From Companilactobacillus metriopterae (GTDB lineage: Bacteria; Bacillota; Bacilli; Lactobacillales; Lactobacillaceae): 64,000 bases of DNA. Below are positions 22,167 to 30,232 of the stretch, one piece after another. Under the pieces are notes generated by a model. The model was given only the letters and a program-made list of their open reading frames with translations. It searched no databases and was not told the origin of the DNA. Where the stretch lies: the NCBI RefSeq assembly GCF_004117915.1, contig NZ_RSTD01000003.1, positions 1-64,000 on the forward strand. The letters run 5' to 3'. Each line of letters begins with the position of its first letter. Within the stretch, counting starts at the first letter, position 1. Position numbers and translations under genes: made by a program.

Positions 22167-22213
22167 AAATTATCCCCTCATCCATCATTTTATTCACTAA
22201 TGACATAGGTAAT

Positions 22214-22242
22214 ATTATAGTTGTTTTTTACTATAAAAACAA
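22214..22242 (-). promoter_or_regulatory. Promoter of yaaA-recF-gyrBA
   Basis: Read on the minus strand, TTGTTT (22242-22237) and a perfect TATAAT (22219-22214) are separated by 17 bases. The yaaA start is 48 bases downstream. It lies after the dnaN terminator. Confidence 0.7.
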
Positions 22243-22351
22243 GCTATAGGCAATTTTTAAGCGATTTGAGACATTTTACCCCCATTTACTTGTTCCCCTA
22301 CTAAAATAATCTAAAATCTTTTTAAAACTAAAAATAAGGCTATATTTATGC

Positions 22352-22384
22352 AAAAAAAAAGAAGATTCCAAGAATCTTCTTTTT
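22352..22384. terminator. Terminator of dnaN
   Basis: GAAGATTC-CAA-GAATCTTC stem overlapping the dnaN stop region, with a nine-base T-run on the minus strand. Confidence 0.83.
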
Positions 22385-23516
22385 AAAATGTTCTAACTGG
22401 AGTTATCAGTTGAACAAAGTTTTCTTTATTTTCAGTAGGTCTCAATGTGAACGGATGTAATGGAGATGTGAATGACATCTCTGTAATTGTACTTCCACCA
22501 AAGGATTGAAGTGCTTGTTTCAAGTAATCAGGATTGAAGGAAATTTCTAAATCCTCCCCTTCAACGTTCTCTAGTTCAAGAACTTCCTCAACTGTACCAA
22601 CCTCTGGAGAATTACCAGTTAGAATGGCTTTTTTATCAGCAACATTTATTACTAGTTTGATAACATTGTTACGACTTTCGTGTGAAAGAATTGACGCACG
22701 GTCAACAGATGAGATTAATTTTGAAGAATCAAACATCAAACGAGTTGATGAGTCACTAGGAATCAAACGATCTGTTTCAGGATAACGTCCATCAAGTAAA
22801 CGTGAAAAGAACATAACATTGTCAAAACTGAAAAGAACTTGATTTTCAGATATAGCAACTTTGATTTCTTTAATAGAATCACTCACTGTCTTAATCAATT
22901 CAGATAGACTTTTACCAGGAATGATAAATGAATATGCTTCATCACTTGTAATATCAATCTTACGCTGAGATAGACGATGACTATCTGTAGCAACTAATGT
23001 TAGTCCTTCTGAATTTAAAATAAAGTTGACACCTGTAAGTACGGGACGACTTTCTTGAGTAGAAACGGCAATAACAGTTTGACTAACGACTTCTTTGAAT
23101 AGATTAGTTGGAATTGTTAGTTGTTCACTTGTTTCAACTTCTGGAAGATGTGGATAACTATTTGCATCCAATCCGTTGATAGTAAATTCTGAAACACCAG
23201 AAGAAATAACAGTTTGATTATTGTTTGTTACTTCCAAAGTTAAAGTATCTCCAGGAAGTTTCTTAATAATTTCACTGAAAAAACGAGCAGGTAAAACAAT
23301 AGAACCAGTACTTTCAATATTTAGATCATTGTCTGAATCACTTGATATAAATGCTTGGATAGAAATATCAGCGTTACTACCAGTTAAGGTTAAGCCAGAT
23401 TCGTCTAAATCTAACTTGATACCTGTAAGTATAGGAATTGTAGTTTTACTAGAAATTGCTCTCAAAACATTATTTGATTGATTTACAAATTTGATACGAT
23501 CAATAGAAAATTTCAT
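22383..23516 (-). CDS. dnaN: DNA polymerase III beta clamp
   Basis: A 377-residue sliding clamp with three repeated clamp folds and standard ends (MKFSIDRIKFV; C-terminal QLITPVRTF, near the partner-binding groove). It lies 165 bases downstream of dnaA; that gap is the origin unwinding region. A terminator directly after dnaN separates it from yaaA. Confidence 0.99.
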   Translation of the reverse strand: MKFSIDRIKFVNQSNNVLRAISSKTTIPILTGIKLDLDESGLTLTGSNADISIQAFISSDSDNDLNIESTGSIVLPARFFSEIIKKLPGDTLTLEVTNNNQTVISSGVSEFTINGLDANSYPHLPEVETSEQLTIPTNLFKEVVSQTVIAVSTQESRPVLTGVNFILNSEGLTLVATDSHRLSQRKIDITSDEAYSFIIPGKSLSELIKTVSDSIKEIKVAISENQVLFSFDNVMFFSRLLDGRYPETDRLIPSDSSTRLMFDSSKLISSVDRASILSHESRNNVIKLVINVADKKAILTGNSPEVGTVEEVLELENVEGEDLEISFNPDYLKQALQSFGGSTITEMSFTSPLHPFTLRPTENKENFVQLITPVRTF

Positions 23517-23519
23517 TTG

Positions 23520-23684
23520 CTGAGTCCCTTTTTTAATTAATTAATATATATAGATAGTAATAGTAGTAGGTCCTGTTAATTGCGTGCATAAACTAGTGTA
23601 ACACTACAGAGCCAAGTCTGACAGCTGTGAATAACTTCTGTGGATAAATGTTGATAAATTGGATAGTTTTCCACATGTGAATTA
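23520..23684. other. oriC basal unwinding region (DnaA boxes, DnaA-trios, AT-rich element)
   Basis: Starting at the dnaA stop and moving toward dnaN there is a box cluster: TTTTCCACA (23667-23675), TGTTGATAA (23649-23657), TGTGGATAA (23639-23647, perfect) and TGTGAATAA (23626-23634). Next come a short GC-rich step around GGTCC and five consecutive TAG/TAA triplets (23555-23569). An AT-only stretch (23531-23550) follows. This order matches the Bacillus-type basal unwinding system, where DnaA spreads along trios from a box to melt the AT-rich DNA. Confidence 0.9.
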
Positions 23685-25058
23685 CTTCAGATCTTCTTTC
23701 AATTCCTCAACAGCGAGTTTAATTTGACTGTCTGAGTCAATAAGTTCATTAATTTTTTCGCATGAATGCATTACTGTAGTGTGATCCTTGTTTCCAAATT
23801 CACGTCCTATTTGTGGTAATGATTTACCAGTCAATTCTCTAGAAAGGTACATGGCAATTTGTCTAGGTACAACAATAGTTTTGACACGTTTTTTACCTTT
23901 CATATCATTGACTGTAATATTGAAGTATTTTGCAACGCTGGTTTGAATTTTAGCAATTGAAGCACCTTGTTTTTCTTTGTTGAGCTTCAATACTTTTAAA
24001 GCATCGGCAGCGATACTGGTTGAAATATCTTCATTTTTCATAGTAGAAAATGCTTGAACACGGACAAGAGCGCCTTCAAGTTCACGAACGTTTGAATCTA
24101 CTTGCTCAGCAATATATGAAAGTGTTTCGGTTGGTATTTCAAGATTTTCGGCATTAGCTTTATTTCTAAGAATAGCAATTCTTGTTTCCAAGTCAGGTGC
24201 TGTGATATCAACAGATAGTCCCCATTTGAAACGAGAAACCAGACGTTCTTGTAACTTAGGTATTTCATTTGGTAAACGATCTGAAGTCATGACTATTTGT
24301 TTTTCTTTAGTATGTAATTCGTTGAAAGTATGGAAAAACTCTTCTTGAGTACCCTCTTTTTCAGCAAAAAATTGAATATCATCTACTAAAAGTAAGTCTA
24401 CATTGCGATATTCTTGTCGAAAATCATCTTGTGTTCTATTTTGAATAGAATTAATGAAGTCGTTAGCGAATGTCTCACTGGTTACGTACTTAACTATCGC
24501 AGTTGGATCATTTTCTAGCATTTGGTGTCCAATGGCTTGCATCAAGTGAGTCTTACCTAATCCCACTCCCCCATATATAAATAGTGGATTATAGATACGA
24601 CCTGGTTCTTCTGCAACAGCAAGGGCTGCAGCGTGAGCCATTTGGTTACCTCCACCAGTTATGAAAGCTTCAAAAGTATATTTTGAATTCAAATCAGAAC
24701 TATGGAAGACTTGTCTCTCTTCTCTATTTTTTACTGGTTTTTCTGTTCCAGTAGAGTTGTTTTGTGAATTTGATGTTTCATTAAACTCATCTTCTGTTTT
24801 AATGACAGGATTTAATTCCTGACCATTAAAGTCAAATGAGTAAAGTGCGATATCTTTTGAATAGTTACGATTCCAGTAATCCTTATGAAGATCAGATGGA
24901 ACAGAGATATAGATATCATTACCTTCAAGATTTACAGGTTTAGCACTTTCAATCCATGTTGTATAACTAACTGGTGTCATATTAGATTTTAGTTTTTCAG
25001 TAAAGAAATTCCAAAACTCTGTTAATTTAACTGCAGTTTCATTGTTTAAGTCCTGCAC
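23682..25058 (-). CDS. dnaA: Chromosomal replication initiator DnaA
   Basis: A 458-residue AAA+ initiator. Domain I (about 1-85) binds helicase loading partners, and domain II is a Ser/Thr/Asn-rich linker. Domain III has Walker A GGVGLGKTH, Walker B LLVDDIQFF and the sensor 2 arginine. Domain IV contains the DnaA-box recognition helix GNKDHTTVMHSCEKI. The start is GTG at 25058, preceded by a GGGGGGAG site. It is flanked on both sides by DnaA-box fields, which allows autoregulation. Confidence 0.99.
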   Translation of the reverse strand: MQDLNNETAVKLTEFWNFFTEKLKSNMTPVSYTTWIESAKPVNLEGNDIYISVPSDLHKDYWNRNYSKDIALYSFDFNGQELNPVIKTEDEFNETSNSQNNSTGTEKPVKNREERQVFHSSDLNSKYTFEAFITGGGNQMAHAAALAVAEEPGRIYNPLFIYGGVGLGKTHLMQAIGHQMLENDPTAIVKYVTSETFANDFINSIQNRTQDDFRQEYRNVDLLLVDDIQFFAEKEGTQEEFFHTFNELHTKEKQIVMTSDRLPNEIPKLQERLVSRFKWGLSVDITAPDLETRIAILRNKANAENLEIPTETLSYIAEQVDSNVRELEGALVRVQAFSTMKNEDISTSIAADALKVLKLNKEKQGASIAKIQTSVAKYFNITVNDMKGKKRVKTIVVPRQIAMYLSRELTGKSLPQIGREFGNKDHTTVMHSCEKINELIDSDSQIKLAVEELKEDLK

Positions 25059-25460
25059 AATAATTCTCCCCCCTATATAAATTTTAGTGACCTACTTAAC
25101 GAAAAATAACAAAGATAAGTTTATCATTTGAAAAAAAAGTTTTCCACAGAACATATGTTTTATTTAAAAAAAAATAACAACTTGTTAATACAAATCCAAA
25201 AAAATTGTGTAAATTAAGAGAAATTATTAGTTATTCACAATTGTTTCCACAAGCTGTTGATAAAACTAGCCCCTTTTTAACAGTCTTTTGCTGAAAAATA
25301 GAAAAAAGATAACAAACCTGTGGAAAAGTAAGTAACAAATAAGTATTTTCCGCAAAAAGTTGTTCAAAGAAATGTTCATAACCTTTTTTATACAATCTAT
25401 TAACATTAAGTTCACAGGGGTGATTGTTAATAACTTATTAAAAACCAGTAAAATAATGGT
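25059..25460. other. Upstream oriC box field (dnaA-rpmH intergenic)
   Basis: A 477-base gap lies between dnaA and rpmH; these 400 bases hold no gene. DnaA-box-like 9-mers are TTTTCCACA (25140), TTATTCACA (25231), TGTTGATAA (25255), TGTGGAAAA (25319) and TGTTCATAA (25373). The region is highly AT-rich with A and T runs. It fits the upstream half of a bipartite Firmicute origin and contains the dnaA promoter, for which I see no convincing -35/-10 pair. Confidence 0.82.
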
Positions 25461-25488
25461 TTTCATTCTAATAAAAACATGATATATT
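25460..25488 (+). promoter_or_regulatory. Promoter of rpmH
   Basis: TTTTCA (25460-25465), a 17-base spacer and TATATT (25483-25488), preceded by an extended -10 TG. The rpmH start lies 48 bases downstream. Confidence 0.65.
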
Positions 25489-25535
25489 TATAGAGCAATT
25501 GTCTGAAGAGTTAATTTTATTCAGGAGGTCTACTG

Positions 25536-25676
25536 ATGACTACAAAAAGAACATTTCAACCTAAGAAACGTCATCGTGAACGTGTACATGGTTTTATGAA
25601 ACGCATGAGCACAAGTAATGGTCGCAAAGTTCTTGCAAGACGTAGAAGAAAAGGTAGAAAAGTATTATCAGCATAA
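25536..25676 (+). CDS. rpmH: 50S ribosomal protein L34
   Basis: A 46-residue, very basic protein. Its core reads [17 protein letters not shown], then [20 protein letters not shown], the standard L34 pattern. The ATG at 25536 follows a CAGGAGG site. It is the first plus-strand gene on the right of the origin and is followed by a hairpin before rnpA. Confidence 0.98.
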   Translation: MTTKRTFQPKKRHRERVHGFMKRMSTSNGRKVLARRRRKGRKVLSA

Positions 25677-25682
25677 TTTTGA

Positions 25683-25713
25683 GGGGTCACTGACTAGTTA
25701 GTGACCCTTTTTT
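25683..25713 (+). terminator. Hairpin between rpmH and rnpA
   Basis: GGGTCACT / AGTGACCC stem with a T-run directly after rpmH. It probably makes rpmH far more abundant than the read-through rnpA message. Confidence 0.85.
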
Positions 25714-25745
25714 ATTTCAACAAATAAAATGGTGGCTTAATTAAG

Positions 25746-26099
25746 ATGAGAAAAAGCTTTCGTATAAAAAAAGAATCGGAATTTCAAAATGTTTATTCAA
25801 ACGGTGAATCATGTGCCAACCGTAACTTTGTTCTTTATCAAATTCATAATGAAGGACAAAAACATTTTAGAGTAGGTATCTCTGTAGGGAAAAAGATCTC
25901 TTTAAGAGCCGTAGGTCGCAATAGAATCAAAAGATATATTCGCCAATCATTATTAGAATTGAAACCAGAGATTCCTAATGATACGGACTTTTTAATTATT
26001 GCACGTAAGGGTGCTTTCTACTTGGATATGGCCGAAACGAAAAAAAATATAGTACATTTACTAAAATTAGGTAAAATGATAGAAGATACAGATAAATAA
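25746..26099 (+). CDS. rnpA: Ribonuclease P protein component
   Basis: A 117-residue basic protein that assists the RNase P RNA in tRNA 5' maturation. The signature [14 protein letters not shown] (about 58-71) and the N-terminal [15 protein letters not shown] are diagnostic. It lies 69 bases after rpmH and 20 bases before yidC, the invariant origin-proximal order. Confidence 0.98.
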   Translation: MRKSFRIKKESEFQNVYSNGESCANRNFVLYQIHNEGQKHFRVGISVGKKISLRAVGRNRIKRYIRQSLLELKPEIPNDTDFLIIARKGAFYLDMAETKKNIVHLLKLGKMIEDTDK

Positions 26100-26119
26100 T
26101 TTAATTAAAGGGTGTAGAC

Positions 26120-26956
26120 GTGAATAAGAAGAATTATAAAAAATATGTCGGAATATTTATGCTACTTGGTTTGGTTCTGATATTAACAGGTTGTTCTAAC
26201 CTAAATGAACCGATAACTAGTCAAAGTAGTGGTTTCTGGGATCACATTGTCTTGTACAATTTCTCAAGATTTATCCTATGGTTATCTTCATTAGTAGGGA
26301 ACCAATATGGTTGGGGTATTATCTTCTTTACAATTATCATTCGTATGATCTTGTTACCACTTAACTGGTTCCAAATCAGAAGTATGAATAAACAAATGAA
26401 GGTTCAACCAGAAATTCAATCACTTCAAAAGAAGTATTCAGCTAAAGATCAAGAAACACAACAAAAACTTCGTGAAGAAACACAAAAATTATATTCAGAA
26501 GCAGGGGTTAATCCTGTCGCAGGTTGTTTACCGCTATTAATTCAACTGCCAGTTATGTTTGCTTTGTATCAAGCAATTTATAAAACAGCTGAACTACGTA
26601 ATGGTAGTTTCCTATGGATGCAATTAGGAAAGCCAGATCCATACTACATAATGGCTGTTTTAGCAGCATTATTTACTTTCTTAAGTACATACATGTCAAG
26701 TTACTCACAACCAACACAGAATTCAACAACTAAGATAATGGCCTATGTAATGCCAATCTTTATCTTTATCCCAGCTCTTACATTCCCATCAGCTATTACA
26801 CTATATTGGGTAATTTCTAACTTCTTCCAAGTTATTCAGACATTGGTTTTCCAAAATCCATTCAAATATCGTCGTGAACAACGTGAAAAAGAAGAACGTG
26901 AAAAAGAACGTCAACGTCAAATAAGAAAAGCCAAAAAACGCGCACATAAAAAATAA
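26120..26956 (+). CDS. yidC: Membrane protein insertase YidC/OxaA (lipoprotein form)
   Basis: A 278-residue Oxa1-type insertase that inserts and folds membrane proteins. A type II signal peptide ends in the lipobox LTGC (about residue 25). Five membrane segments follow, including GVNPVAGCLPLLIQLPVMFALY. The basic tail (REQREKEEREKERQRQ region) is the ribosome-contacting end. The start is GTG at 26120. A terminator follows immediately, and jag, the usual next gene, is absent here. Confidence 0.97.
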   Translation: MNKKNYKKYVGIFMLLGLVLILTGCSNLNEPITSQSSGFWDHIVLYNFSRFILWLSSLVGNQYGWGIIFFTIIIRMILLPLNWFQIRSMNKQMKVQPEIQSLQKKYSAKDQETQQKLREETQKLYSEAGVNPVAGCLPLLIQLPVMFALYQAIYKTAELRNGSFLWMQLGKPDPYYIMAVLAALFTFLSTYMSSYSQPTQNSTTKIMAYVMPIFIFIPALTFPSAITLYWVISNFFQVIQTLVFQNPFKYRREQREKEEREKERQRQIRKAKKRAHKK

Positions 26957-26999
26957 AAAGCCGAATTCATCTTTGATATAGATGGATTCAGCTTTTTTA
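26956..26999 (+). terminator. Terminator of yidC
   Basis: AAAAGCCGAATTCATC pairs with GATGGATTCAGCTTTT, with a seven-base loop between the arms and a T-run after. It closes the rpmH-rnpA-yidC unit. Confidence 0.83.
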
Positions 27000-27133
27000 T
27001 TTAGTATTTATCAAAAAATGATTATAAATTTATTAATAATTGTTTTAATTGCTACCTTGTGAATTTTTCTGAAAATACTGTGCTATACTTTCAATTATTT
27101 CAAAAAATTCGTCTGAAGGTATTATATAAGCAT

Positions 27134-27403
27134 ATGAGTAAAAAATATCGCATTATAGGATTGATCATTTTCATAGGTCTAGAATTCGTAATTATAAAAC
27201 CAGTATGGGAGATGTTGCGTGATCATTTTGGTATGAGGGCACAATTACCAAATATTTTAACTGTCATCTTCGCAGGTATCTTGGGTTGGATATATTACTT
27301 AATAATTTTGAAATTTCAATTGAAAAAAAGAAATATAACTTTAACTAAATACTTGATGCAGAGACGAAAAATAGCTCTTAAAAGAAAAAATCATGATCTA
27401 TAA
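27134..27403 (+). CDS. Small two-TM membrane protein, unknown function
   Basis: An 89-residue protein starting MSKKYRIIGL, with membrane segments at about 7-24 and 42-62 and a very basic C-terminus (LKKRN..., QRRKIALKRK). A start at 27059 would add 25 residues without an obvious ribosome-binding site, so I prefer the ATG at 27134, though its site is also weak. It stands between the yidC and padA units and has its own terminator. Not recognised. Confidence 0.6.
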   Translation: MSKKYRIIGLIIFIGLEFVIIKPVWEMLRDHFGMRAQLPNILTVIFAGILGWIYYLIILKFQLKKRNITLTKYLMQRRKIALKRKNHDL

Positions 27404-27407
27404 CCAG

Positions 27408-27434
27408 GAAGGGATGAGTAATCATCCTTTTTAT
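27408..27434 (+). terminator. Terminator after the small membrane gene
   Basis: GGATGA / TCATCC stem with a T-run. Confidence 0.65.
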
Positions 27435-27440
27435 TTTGTC

Positions 27441-27469
27441 TTGACTTTATGTCGATATAGACATAATAT
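27441..27469 (+). promoter_or_regulatory. padA promoter with PadR operator in the spacer
   Basis: TTGACT (27441-27446) and TAATAT (27464-27469) are 17 bases apart; CATAAT at 27462 is an alternative -10. Between them lies ATGT-N8-ACAT (27449-27464), the known PadR operator form, so bound repressor would cover the promoter core. Confidence 0.8.
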
Positions 27470-27542
27470 TATCTATGTTGATATAGACATAATATTATCT
27501 ATGTTGATATAGACATAATATTATCTATGTTGATAACGATAT
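27449..27542 (+). repeat. Four phased PadR operator copies (26-base tandem repeat)
   Basis: The dyad ATGT-N8-ACAT occurs at 27449, 27475 and 27501. A fourth copy at 27527 reads ATGT-N8-ATAT. Each copy starts exactly 26 bases after the previous one, and the intervening bases AATATTATCT are identical. Copies 2-4 lie downstream of the predicted transcription start, ending 27 bases before the padA ATG. Confidence 0.92.
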
Positions 27543-27568
27543 AAAAATGAAAGAAGGATATATATACT

Positions 27569-28105
27569 ATGACAAAACAATTTAAAACTTTAGAAGACTT
27601 TTTAGGAACTCACTTTATCTATACATATGACAACGGTTGGGAGTATGAATGGTACGCAAAAAATGATCATACTGTAGATTACCGTATTCATGGCGGAATG
27701 GTCGCAGGACGCTGGGTGACTGATCAAGAAGCCAACATTGTTATGCTCACAGAAGGTATATACAAAATTTCATGGACTGAACCTACAGGTACAGATGTTG
27801 CGTTAGATTTCTTACCAAATGAAAATAAGCTTCATGGAACAATTTTCTTCCCTAAGTGGGTTGAAGAACATCCTGAAATAACTGTAACTTACCAAAATGA
27901 TCATATTGATTTGATGGAAGAATCTCGTGAAAAATATGAGACTTACCCTAAATTAGTTGTTCCAGAATTTGCAAACATTACCTATATGGGGGATGCTGGC
28001 CAAAATAACGAAGATGTTATCAGCCAAGAACCTTATGAGGGCATGCCTGATGATATTCGTGAAGGCAAGTACTTCGATGAGAACTACAAACGTATTAACA
28101 AATAA
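27569..28105 (+). CDS. padA: Phenolic acid decarboxylase
   Basis: A 178-residue cofactor-free decarboxylase converting p-coumaric, caffeic and ferulic acids to their vinyl phenols, a detoxification step in plant-associated lactobacilli. Conserved features are [17 protein letters not shown] near the start, [11 protein letters not shown] with the catalytic-site Arg, and the Glu in [18 protein letters not shown]. Length equals the family's usual size. It is followed by a hairpin and padR. Expression should be repressed by PadR at the upstream operators and released by phenolic acids (family knowledge). Confidence 0.97.
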   Translation: MTKQFKTLEDFLGTHFIYTYDNGWEYEWYAKNDHTVDYRIHGGMVAGRWVTDQEANIVMLTEGIYKISWTEPTGTDVALDFLPNENKLHGTIFFPKWVEEHPEITVTYQNDHIDLMEESREKYETYPKLVVPEFANITYMGDAGQNNEDVISQEPYEGMPDDIREGKYFDENYKRINK

Positions 28106-28119
28106 AAATGAATTATGTT

Positions 28120-28150
28120 AGAGTTAACTTTAATAGTTAACTCTTTTTTT
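28120..28150 (+). terminator. Hairpin between padA and padR
   Basis: AGAGTTAAC / GTTAACTCT stem with a seven-base loop and a T-run. It would lower padR read-through relative to padA. Confidence 0.82.
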
Positions 28151-28167
28151 GAAGCGAGGGAATATTT

Positions 28168-28701
28168 TTGCCAAAGAAACGTATCTTACCGTTTGTAATA
28201 CTAGGATTAATTAACAATGAAGAACAGTTGACGGGATATCAGATAAGCCAGGAGTTTAAAAACGAAATAGGTGAATTTTGGTATGCTTCTCATAGTCAAA
28301 TTTATCCAGAATTACAACGTATGTTAGATGATAATTGGATAACTTCTATTGATGACAAAAATGATTCTAGAAGGACTTTTTATAAAATAACATCTGATGG
28401 TGAGAGCAACCTCTTAAATTGGCTTAAAGAGCCTGTAAATGATCAGAATGATGAACTGACACCGTTAAAGATGTTTTTTATCAAGGATGGTAAAAGTCCA
28501 ATCCTTAAATCATTAATTGAGCAGGATTTGGAAGTTCACCAGAAAAAATTAGATCACTTGCAAGAAAGATTAAAATCAATCTTTTCAGATGATCAAATGA
28601 TTAGCGATAACTATGGTCACTATTTAGTTTTAACAAGAGCGATTGAACGTGAAGCGAATCATTTGAAGTGGAATAAAACAAATTTAAAAAAGTTTAGCTA
28701 G
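28168..28701 (+). CDS. padR: PadR-family repressor of phenolic acid stress response
   Basis: A 177-residue regulator. The N-terminal winged helix (about 1-90) shows ILPFVILGLINNEEQLTGYQ, FWYASHSQIYPELQRM and RTFYKITSDG. The C-terminal half is the helical dimerisation domain. The start is TTG at 28168 with a GCGAGGG site upstream, which fits low production of a repressor. It lies in one operon with padA, as described for Pediococcus, and so should regulate itself through the four operators. Confidence 0.95.
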   Translation: MPKKRILPFVILGLINNEEQLTGYQISQEFKNEIGEFWYASHSQIYPELQRMLDDNWITSIDDKNDSRRTFYKITSDGESNLLNWLKEPVNDQNDELTPLKMFFIKDGKSPILKSLIEQDLEVHQKKLDHLQERLKSIFSDDQMISDNYGHYLVLTRAIEREANHLKWNKTNLKKFS

Positions 28702-28730
28702 TTGACAAAGAAACTAAATCCCGTTAATAT
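28702..28730 (+). promoter_or_regulatory. Promoter of mnmE-mnmG
   Basis: Consensus TTGACA (28702-28707), a 17-base spacer and TAATAT (28725-28730), starting directly after the padR stop codon. Confidence 0.78.
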
Positions 28731-28761
28731 ATCAAAGAATTAAATATACTGAAAAGTAGTC

Positions 28762-28811
28762 AAAGTGCTTTTCCACCTACAATAGTCGCGGGTGGATTAT
28801 GCACTTTTTTT
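28762..28811 (+). terminator. Terminator-like hairpin in the mnmE leader
   Basis: Two stacked stems, AAGTGC/GCACTT and TCCACC/GGTGGA, enclose a 13-base loop and are followed directly by a T-run. The hairpin lies between the mnmE promoter and its ribosome-binding site. It is either the padA-padR terminator or an attenuator for mnmE. Confidence 0.75.
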
Positions 28812-28830
28812 GTGCCTTAAAGGAGGAAAT

Positions 28831-30219
28831 ATGCCTACAGTTACTGAGTACGATACAATTACAGCTATCTCTACACCACCTGGTGAAGGGGCAATATCGG
28901 TCGTTAGATTGTCTGGGGACCAATCCATTGAAATAGCCAGCAAATTATTCAAGGGTTCAGATTTAAATAAAGTAGCATCACATACAATCAACTATGGTCA
29001 CTTATACGATCCTGAAAATGGATCATTGATTGATGAGGTTATGGTATCAGTAATGCGTGCGCCCAAAACGTTCACACGAGAAGATATTGTTGAAATCAAT
29101 ACTCATGGTGGAATTGTTGCTACTAACAAAGTTTTACAAACTTTAATTGGATCAGGTGCCAGAATGGCTGAGCCAGGTGAGTTTACTAAACGTGCATTTT
29201 TAAATGGTCGAATAGATTTAACTCAAGCTGAATCAGTGATGGACCTGATACGTGCTAAGACAGACAAAGCTATGCAAGTAGCTGTTAATCAATTAGATGG
29301 AAATTTAAATCATTTGATTTCCAATTTACGACAAGAAATCCTTGATACACTAGCACAAGTAGAAGTTAATATTGATTATCCTGAGTACGATACTGAGCAA
29401 ATGACTACAGATTTACTACTTGAAAAGGCCAAATTAGTCAGTCAAAGTATCGACAGTCTTTTGAAAACAGCAACCAGTGGACAAATCCTGCAACATGGTT
29501 TGGCTACAGCTATTGTTGGAAAGCCAAATGTTGGTAAATCAAGTTTATTGAATCGTTTGTTGGATGAAGATAAAGCTATCGTTACTGATGTTGCGGGTAC
29601 AACTAGAGATATCGTTGAACAATACATCAATATCGATGGTGTACCTTTGAAATTGATTGATACAGCAGGTGTTCGTGAAACAGATGATGTTGTTGAAAAA
29701 ATTGGTGTTGAGAGATCTAGACAAGCGCTCAAAGATGCTGATTTGGTAATAGTTGTTTTGGATTCTAGTCGTGATTTAGAAGAAGAAGATCGAGAATTAT
29801 TAGAAGCAACTAGCGATAAAAAACGTATTATTATCTTCAATAAGGATGATCTAGTTCATAAGATATCGCCAAAAAATGTTGACCAATTGAAAGAAGATGA
29901 CATAGTTCTAGTAACTTCAGCTATCAAAAATGACGGAATTGAAACAATCAAGTCAACAATTAGTGATATTTTCAATGAAGGTATCGAAGATAACAATAGT
30001 TCAAACGTTATTATTACTAATGCTCGTCAAGCTGGTCTTTTGCTTCAAGCTAAAGATAGTTTAAATGAAGTAATCAATGGTATCGAAATGGATATGCCAA
30101 TAGATTTGGTTCAAATAGATATGACAACTTGTTGGGAGACACTGGGAGAAATTATCGGTGAAAGCTATCCAGATGAGTTGATAACACAGTTATTCTCACA
30201 ATTTTGTTTAGGAAAATAA
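28831..30219 (+). CDS. mnmE: tRNA uridine-34 modification GTPase MnmE
   Basis: A 462-residue protein that with MnmG installs carboxymethylaminomethyl groups at wobble uridine of tRNAs. The N-terminal tetrahydrofolate-binding domain (about 1-118) starts [18 protein letters not shown]. The embedded G domain has [21 protein letters not shown] and NKDD. The C-terminus is the catalytic CLGK. The start is ATG at 28831 after an AAGGAGG site; the frame upstream is the leader hairpin. mnmG follows 13 bases later. Confidence 0.98.
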   Translation: MPTVTEYDTITAISTPPGEGAISVVRLSGDQSIEIASKLFKGSDLNKVASHTINYGHLYDPENGSLIDEVMVSVMRAPKTFTREDIVEINTHGGIVATNKVLQTLIGSGARMAEPGEFTKRAFLNGRIDLTQAESVMDLIRAKTDKAMQVAVNQLDGNLNHLISNLRQEILDTLAQVEVNIDYPEYDTEQMTTDLLLEKAKLVSQSIDSLLKTATSGQILQHGLATAIVGKPNVGKSSLLNRLLDEDKAIVTDVAGTTRDIVEQYINIDGVPLKLIDTAGVRETDDVVEKIGVERSRQALKDADLVIVVLDSSRDLEEEDRELLEATSDKKRIIIFNKDDLVHKISPKNVDQLKEDDIVLVTSAIKNDGIETIKSTISDIFNEGIEDNNSSNVIITNARQAGLLLQAKDSLNEVINGIEMDMPIDLVQIDMTTCWETLGEIIGESYPDELITQLFSQFCLGK

Positions 30220-30232
30220 TAGGTGGATTTTA

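Noticed and set aside
28762-28811. T-box leader before mnmE
   Set aside because: The hairpin contains GGGTGG, but the T-box core AGGGTGG-N-ACCGCG and a specifier loop are absent, and mnmE is not a typical T-box gene.
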